From: Acidovorax sp.
Lineage (GTDB): Bacteria > Pseudomonadota > Gammaproteobacteria > Burkholderiales > Burkholderiaceae_C
NCBI RefSeq assembly: GCF_016783915.1
Contig: NZ_JADHVT010000004.1
Coordinates: forward strand, 39,281 to 103,280
Direction of reading: 5' to 3'
Length of the DNA stretch: 64,000 nt
Shown: positions 59,465 through 64,000 of the stretch, piece after piece
Layout: each line of letters begins with the position of its first letter
How positions within the stretch are numbered: position 1 is the stretch's first letter
Notes under the pieces: model-generated
The model's input: the letters and a program-made list of their open reading frames with translations, nothing else
Told to the model about the DNA's origin: nothing
The model's database searches: none
Position numbers and translations under genes: made by a program

Positions 59465-60715
59465 TTAACGCGCCTGCAACACATCCGCCATGCGCAAGCT
59501 TTCGAGCCTGGCGTTGACCCACAGCGGCCCCAGGCTGTCCACGCGCTGCAGCAGCAAGCGCTGCACCAGGGGCGCAAGCAAGGTGCTTTCCGGGTCGGCC
59601 AGCAGCACATAGCGGGACTCGGGCACGTCGGCTGCACTCACCGCAGCATCGGCCACCTGTCCGACCCAGTCCAGCGCGGTCAGGGCTTCCAGCACGGGTT
59701 CCAGCTGCAATCCATCGACCCGCAGCAACTGGGCCAGCTGGCTGGGGCGCAGGCCCTTGATGGGCTGCTGGCGCGCACGGTGCAGCGCCTGCAGCACCTC
59801 CACCGCCAGCTGAAACGTCCAGCCCGCTACCGTGCCGCGCCGTGCCACCCCCGCCAGCAGGCTGGGCAGGTACGCGGTCACCACCGCCCCAAGCAGCACG
59901 ATGACCCAGGCCACATAGATCCAGACCAGCAAGATGGGCAGCGTGGCAAACGCGCCGTACACCACGGAATAGGTGGGCACCTTGCCCAGGTACACCGCCA
60001 GCACCTTCTTGGCCAGCTCGATGCACACCGCGACAAAAAAGCCGCCCGTCCAGGCGTGCCGCCATTTCACCGGCGTGTTGGGCACATAGTGGTACAGCGA
60101 CGCCATGCCGCCCGCCAGCACCACAAACTGGATCGAATCGAACAGCAACTGCACGCCATCCGGCAGGCGCTTGACCAGCCCGCCCGAGGCCGACATCACA
60201 TACGAAGTGAGGGCCAAGCTCGCGCCCATCAGCAACGGGCCGAGCGTGATAGCCGCCCAGTAGATCAGCACACGCTGTCCCAGCGGCCGCAGGCGCTGCA
60301 CGCGCCAGATGTCGTTGAGCGTACGGTCGATGGTCAGGATCAGTGCCAGCGCCGTGGCCAGCAGGATGCTGAACCCCGCCACCCCCAGGCTGCTGGCCTT
60401 GGCCGCAAACTGCGTGAGGTAGCCCAGCACCTGCCGCGAGATGCTGTCGGGCACCAGGCTGCTGACCAGCCAGCCCTGCAGCGCGTCCTGCAGCTTGCCG
60501 AAGATGGGAAATGCGGTGAACACCGCCAGCGCCACCGTAAAAAACGGCACCAGCGCCAGGATGGTGGTGAAGGTGAGGCTGCTGGCCGTGAGGCCCAGGT
60601 GGTCCTCACGAAAGCGCTCACGCAGCGTCTGGGCCGTGGTCTTCCATGGGAAGTGCGACAGCTCATTGATCAACGCCTCGGTGCGCGACGCTACTGTCTG
60701 TATGGAAAAAGGCAT
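59465..60715 (-). CDS. YihY/UPF0761-family inner membrane protein
   Basis: The 416-residue protein starts at ATG 60715 and has six membrane helices in the first 285 residues, with the family motif L-G-L-T-A-S-S-L-T-F-T-T-I-L-A-L-V-P and Y-x-x-V-P-N-T-P-V-K-W. A winged-helix-like C-terminal domain (about 290-416) follows. Once annotated as RNase BN, the family is not a ribonuclease; its function is unsettled. It is divergent from the DUF2069 gene with 21 bases between start codons. Confidence 0.88.
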   Translation of the reverse strand: MPFSIQTVASRTEALINELSHFPWKTTAQTLRERFREDHLGLTASSLTFTTILALVPFFTVALAVFTAFPIFGKLQDALQGWLVSSLVPDSISRQVLGYLTQFAAKASSLGVAGFSILLATALALILTIDRTLNDIWRVQRLRPLGQRVLIYWAAITLGPLLMGASLALTSYVMSASGGLVKRLPDGVQLLFDSIQFVVLAGGMASLYHYVPNTPVKWRHAWTGGFFVAVCIELAKKVLAVYLGKVPTYSVVYGAFATLPILLVWIYVAWVIVLLGAVVTAYLPSLLAGVARRGTVAGWTFQLAVEVLQALHRARQQPIKGLRPSQLAQLLRVDGLQLEPVLEALTALDWVGQVADAAVSAADVPESRYVLLADPESTLLAPLVQRLLLQRVDSLGPLWVNARLESLRMADVLQAR

Positions 60716-60736
60716 GGCCGATATGATGCCACCCCA

Positions 60737-61177
60737 ATGACCGACTCTCCCACCGCCCCTGCCTCCCCTCTCACACCGTCCGACAACGGCGTTGCCGCCA
60801 CACGCTGGGTAGCCACCGGCAGCCTGCTCGCCCTGATTGTTCTGTGCCTGGCCTGGGAACTGGTGCTGGCCCCCTTGCGCCCAGGCGGCACCTGGCTGGC
60901 GATCAAGGCCCTGCCGCTGTGCATCCCGCTGGCAGGCATCCTGAAAAACCGCATGTACACCTACCGCTGGGTCAGCCTGGTGATCTGGCTGTACTTCACC
61001 GAAGGCGTGGTGCGCGGCTGGGGCGACAAGCCCCCATCGCAATGGCTGGCCTGGGGCGAAGTGGCCTTGTGCCTCGTGCTGTTCACCGCCTGCACGCTGC
61101 ATGTGCGCGTGCGCCAGCGCAACGCCAAGGCAGCCGCCGCTGCGGCGGAAGCCAGCGCAGCGCCACCCGCCCCCTGA
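60737..61177 (+). CDS. DUF2069 membrane protein
   Basis: The 146-residue protein has four hydrophobic helices (about 25-45, 53-70, 77-92, 105-122), with W-L-A-I-K-A-L-P-L and Y-T-Y-R-W-V-S-L-V-I-W-L-Y-F-T-E-G, which fit DUF2069. The C-terminus is alanine-rich. The ATG at 60737 is chosen because it starts the first recognisable residues (MTDSPTAP). The frame is open a long way upstream, but that is antisense to YihY. Function unknown. Confidence 0.82.
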   Translation: MTDSPTAPASPLTPSDNGVAATRWVATGSLLALIVLCLAWELVLAPLRPGGTWLAIKALPLCIPLAGILKNRMYTYRWVSLVIWLYFTEGVVRGWGDKPPSQWLAWGEVALCLVLFTACTLHVRVRQRNAKAAAAAAEASAAPPAP

Positions 61178-61234
61178 TGCCCATGTCGCAGCCCTCCGCT
61201 ACCCGATCAACCCACTGAACCCGTCGCTTCACCC

Positions 61235-62650
61235 ATGACCACCTTGCTCGACACCCTGCGCACCATCGTCGGCCCCGCCCATGTGCTCAACGAAGGCGAT
61301 CTCACCGCCTGGGAACAGGACTGGCGCCGCCGCGTACGCGGCAAGGCCCTGGCCGTGGTGCGCCCTGCCAATACGCAAGAGGTGGCCGCTGTGGTCAAGG
61401 CCTGTGCGGCAGCGGGCACCGCGATCGTTCCGCAAGGCGGCAACACCGGTCTGGCCGTGGGCTCGACGCCCGATGACAGCGGCACACAGATCGTGCTGAG
61501 CCTCACGCGCATGAACGCGGTGCGCAGCGTGGACACCGACAACCTGACCATGACGGTAGAAGCGGGCTGCATCCTGCAGAACCTGCAGGACGTGGCCGAG
61601 AAGGCCGGCGTGCTCTTCCCTCTGAGCCTCGCTGCCGAGGGCAGCTGCACCATTGGCGGCAACCTGGGCACCAACGCAGGCGGCACGCAGGTGGTGCGCT
61701 ACGGCAATGCGCGCGACCTGTGCCTGGGCCTCGAAGTGGTCACGCCGCAGGGTGAGGTGTGGGACGGCCTCAAGGGCCTGCGCAAGGACAACACCGGCTA
61801 CGACCTGCTCGACCTGTTCGTCGGCAGCGAAGGCACGCTGGGCATCATCACCGCCGCGACGATGAAGCTCTACCCCGAGCCCGCCGCGCGCCTCACCGCC
61901 TGGGCCGCTGTGCCATCCATGGAGCACGCCGTGGCGCTGCTGGGCCTGGCGCACAAGCAGCTGGGCGCGGGCCTCACGGGCTTTGAGGTAATGGGCCAGT
62001 TTGCGCTGAGCCTGGTGGGCAAACACATGCCGCAGCTGCGCGTGCCCTTTCTGGGCGACGACAACGCGCCCTGGTGCGTGCTGCTCGAAAACTCCGACAG
62101 CGAATCCGAAGAACACGCGCGTGCACGGTTTGAATCGCTGCTGGAGACCGCGTTTGAAATGGGCTGCGTGACCGACGCCGTGGTGGCCGAGAACCTCACG
62201 CAGGCGCACCAGCTGTGGCACATCCGCGAGAGCATTCCGCTCGCCCAGGCCGAAGAGGGCCTGAACATCAAGCACGACATCTCGGTGCAGATCTCGCGCA
62301 TCCCTGCCTTTGTGGCCCACACCGACGCGGTGCTGCAGCGCGAGATCCCCGGCGTGCGCCTGGTCAACTTCGGCCACCTGGGCGACGGCAACCTGCACTA
62401 CAACGTGCAGGCACCGGCAGAAGGCGACCCCAAGGCCTTCCTGCGCGAGCACGAGGCGCATGTGAACCACCTGGTGTACGAGGCCGTGGCCGAGTTTGGC
62501 GGCTCGTTCTCGGCCGAGCATGGCATCGGCGAACTCAAGGCCGACAAGCTCGCCAAGTACCAGTCGCCCGTGGCGCTTGGCATGATGCGCGCCATCAAGC
62601 AGGCGCTGGACCCGCAGGGCATCATGAACCCGAAGCGCGTGCTGCAGTAA
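61235..62650 (+). CDS. FAD-linked 2-hydroxyacid dehydrogenase (VAO/GlcD family)
   Basis: The 471-residue flavoenzyme has the N-terminal FAD-binding domain (PQGGNTGL near residue 70, T-I-G-G-N-L-G-T-N-A-G-G and V-G-S-E-G-T-L-G-I-I) and a C-terminal substrate domain with GHLGDGNLHYN (near 380) and SAEHGIG (near 427). This places it with D-lactate, D-2-hydroxyglutarate and glycolate dehydrogenases. It has no Fe-S domain. A single-chain enzyme of this length is most like D-2-hydroxyglutarate or D-lactate dehydrogenase, but I do not assign the substrate. A GNAT gene follows 19 bases after the stop. Confidence 0.9.
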   Translation: MTTLLDTLRTIVGPAHVLNEGDLTAWEQDWRRRVRGKALAVVRPANTQEVAAVVKACAAAGTAIVPQGGNTGLAVGSTPDDSGTQIVLSLTRMNAVRSVDTDNLTMTVEAGCILQNLQDVAEKAGVLFPLSLAAEGSCTIGGNLGTNAGGTQVVRYGNARDLCLGLEVVTPQGEVWDGLKGLRKDNTGYDLLDLFVGSEGTLGIITAATMKLYPEPAARLTAWAAVPSMEHAVALLGLAHKQLGAGLTGFEVMGQFALSLVGKHMPQLRVPFLGDDNAPWCVLLENSDSESEEHARARFESLLETAFEMGCVTDAVVAENLTQAHQLWHIRESIPLAQAEEGLNIKHDISVQISRIPAFVAHTDAVLQREIPGVRLVNFGHLGDGNLHYNVQAPAEGDPKAFLREHEAHVNHLVYEAVAEFGGSFSAEHGIGELKADKLAKYQSPVALGMMRAIKQALDPQGIMNPKRVLQ

Positions 62651-62669
62651 ACCCACAGAAAGCTGACCC

Positions 62670-63137
62670 ATGACCGCTGCCGTGACTGTGCGCCCGGTTC
62701 AACCCGAAGACTACGCCGCCTGGCGACCGCTCTGGGACGGCTACAACGCGTTCTACGGCCGCTTTGGCGCCACCGCGCTGCCTGAGCACATCACGCAAGC
62801 CACCTGGCAGCGGTTTCATGACGCGGCAGAGCCCATGTTCTGCCTGGTGGCGCAGGACGATGCCACCGGCGAACTCCTGGGCCTCACGCACTATCTGTTT
62901 CACCGCAGCATGACGCGCATCGAGCCCGTGTGCTACCTCAGCGACCTGTTCACCCACGAAGCCGCGCGCGGCCGGGGCGTGGGACGGGCGCTGATCGAAG
63001 CGGTGTACGGCGCAGCGCGCGCCGCCCGATCTTCCCGCGTGTACTGGCAAACCCACGAGACCAATGCCGCCGGGCGCCAGCTATATGACAAGCTGGCCAA
63101 GCACCATGGTTTCATCGTGTACGCACAAGAACTTTGA
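62670..63137 (+). CDS. GNAT-family N-acetyltransferase
   Basis: The 155-residue protein has the GNAT fold: an acetyl-CoA loop R-G-R-G-V-G-R-A-L-I-E in the middle (about 103-113), Y-L-S-D-L-F-V/T before it and V-Y-W-Q-T-H-E-T-N near the end. It belongs to the broad RimI-like class; the substrate is unknown. It lies in an apparent operon with the dehydrogenase before it and the SMI1/KNR4-like gene after it. Confidence 0.88.
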   Translation: MTAAVTVRPVQPEDYAAWRPLWDGYNAFYGRFGATALPEHITQATWQRFHDAAEPMFCLVAQDDATGELLGLTHYLFHRSMTRIEPVCYLSDLFTHEAARGRGVGRALIEAVYGAARAARSSRVYWQTHETNAAGRQLYDKLAKHHGFIVYAQEL

Positions 63138-63157
63138 CAGCCACACAAGGTCCGCCC

Positions 63158-63778
63158 ATGACACTGCCTGATCTGCACCGCGCCATCGCCGAACACAAAG
63201 GCACGTTCTCCTGTGAGCGCATCAACAAGCCGCAAGAGACCAAAACGGTGAATTTTCAGCACCACATCCAGCCCCCCGCTGCGCTGGATGCCCCCCTGCC
63301 CGGTGTGGGCCAGCTCGCCGCTTTCTACGCCACGTTCGGCGGCGTGCTGCTGTACCACGATGCCGACTCGGGCGACGCCGCCCGCTACATCGCCCCACCC
63401 GCTGAATGGCCCACGCTGCAAGAGGCGTTTGAGGGCTGGACAGAACACCTGAGCGACGAAGAACGCGAAGAGATCCTGCCCGACTGGATCGAGCACTGCC
63501 AAGTGATTGGCGAGACACCCCATTCGGGCAACTACATCCTGATGGCGACCGATGGCGAGTGCGCCGGCCAGGTGTTCGAGTTCGACCACGACGGTTTTGA
63601 ATTCACCCACGTGGCTGACGACCTGGTGGACTATGTGCAGCGCCTCCTCCACCTCGACAGCCCCACGCTGGCCAACATCGCTTCGCACATGCGCTTCATC
63701 GACAAGGACACGGGGGCACAGTGGTGGATTCTGGAAATGAGCGACAACCAGGGCCACCGGGTGCGTACCGACGTGTGA
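63158..63778 (+). CDS. SMI1/KNR4 (SUKH)-like protein
   Basis: The 206-residue soluble acidic protein has a pattern resembling SUKH domains: L-A-A-F-Y-x-x-F-G-G-V-L-L-Y in the first half, then G-N-Y-I-L-M-A-T-D-G and G-Q-V-F-E-F-D-H-D-G-F-E-F, followed by helices. SUKH proteins often act as immunity proteins for polymorphic toxins, but no toxin gene is near and it seems to be in an operon with GNAT, so it may have another role. The start is the ATG at 63158, 20 bases after the GNAT stop; a TTG at 63134 would overlap. Confidence 0.65.
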   Translation: MTLPDLHRAIAEHKGTFSCERINKPQETKTVNFQHHIQPPAALDAPLPGVGQLAAFYATFGGVLLYHDADSGDAARYIAPPAEWPTLQEAFEGWTEHLSDEEREEILPDWIEHCQVIGETPHSGNYILMATDGECAGQVFEFDHDGFEFTHVADDLVDYVQRLLHLDSPTLANIASHMRFIDKDTGAQWWILEMSDNQGHRVRTDV

Positions 63779-63802
63779 GCTGCGGCAGGGGTGGGAGCAC
63801 CC

Positions 63803-63862
63803 ATAGCTATAAAAATGAGAGCTTTCAGCGCATATAAATTGGGCGCCAGAGGCCATTTTTAC
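63803..63862 (+). repeat. Dispersed repeat, copy 9, at the right end
   Basis: The block order is CTATAAAAATGAGAGCTTTC, AGCGCATATAAATTGGGCGC, then CAGAGGCCATTTTTAC. The AGAGGCC and T-run tail matches copy 7. No gene can be seen in the rest of the right end (63863-64000). Confidence 0.65.
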
Positions 63863-64000
63863 TAGAACATTCGCCCTCCCGTCCGTGACACGAAGGGCAA
63901 CGCCACTGCAGAAAAGGTGACGTCACAACACCTTGCGCATTGGCTGTGCCTTTAGCCCCGCCCAGGTTTGCCCCGCTCCATGCGGCACATAGCCAAGGCG

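Overview
The window is high-GC chromosomal DNA of a betaproteobacterium, most likely Comamonadaceae (Acidovorax or a close relative). I judge this from the protein sequences, the conserved order rpsB-tsf-pyrH-frr-uppS-cdsA-dxr-rseP-bamA-skp-lpxD-fabZ-lpxA-lpxB-rnhB, and a short dispersed repeat of a kind I associate with that family. I see no prophage, transposase, plasmid gene or CRISPR array. Almost everything is housekeeping.

Layout. 1-6022: a truncated GNAT/OlsB-like gene, then two tandem c-di-GMP enzymes (CHASE-PAS-PAS-GGDEF-EAL and PAS-PAS-GGDEF-EAL). 6082-11218 (-): rlmE, ftsH, folP, glmM, the same order as in many proteobacteria. 11324-12573 (+): yhbY and a coupled glycosyltransferase. 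12655-18197 (-): carA-carB, greA and a DUF4149 membrane protein. 18463-33554 (-): a roughly 15 kb run for translation (rpsB, tsf, frr), UMP kinase, isoprenoid, undecaprenyl and CDP-diglyceride synthesis (dxr, uppS, cdsA), outer-membrane assembly (rseP, bamA, skp), lipid A (lpxD, fabZ, lpxA, lpxB), RNase HII and a SpoU-type RNA methyltransferase. 33742-37999 (+): amidase, DadA-like dehydrogenase and NAD(P)HX repair enzyme. 38003-39872: a divergent AraC regulator and an alpha/beta hydrolase. 39966-42674: RNase R facing two identical tRNA-Leu(CAG) genes. 42825-45605 (-): a large DUF349 protein. 46557-50573 (+): lytic transglycosylase, glyA-nrdR and an EamA transporter. 50622-53599 (-): aroC and a lipoprotein 5'-nucleotidase. 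53811-63778: a third GGDEF-EAL protein (PAS-GAF-GGDEF-EAL), a CBS protein, metY, a second hydrolase, DUF962/Mpo1, YihY, DUF2069, an FAD-linked 2-hydroxyacid dehydrogenase, GNAT and an SMI1/KNR4-like protein.

Many correct starts lie well inside the longest open frame, and several are GTG or TTG (ftsH, carA, lpxD, lpxA, probably rnr, the hydrolase at 38874 and the CHASE protein). I placed them from family alignment from memory, Shine-Dalgarno sites and neighbouring terminators.

The most unusual signal is a degenerate repeat of about 45-65 bp with at least nine copies here. Five are intergenic, and two of these carry the stop codon of the upstream gene. Four lie inside conserved essential genes (folP, the SpoU methyltransferase, lpxB, dxr). 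Three of those four are read in the same frame and share a rare ATA codon at the same repeat position. Secondary points are structured leaders ahead of glyA and rpsB, an RNase R that seems to lack its N-terminal helix-turn-helix and whose start overlaps a tRNA promoter, and tandem c-di-GMP paralogues that differ in product-inhibition site.
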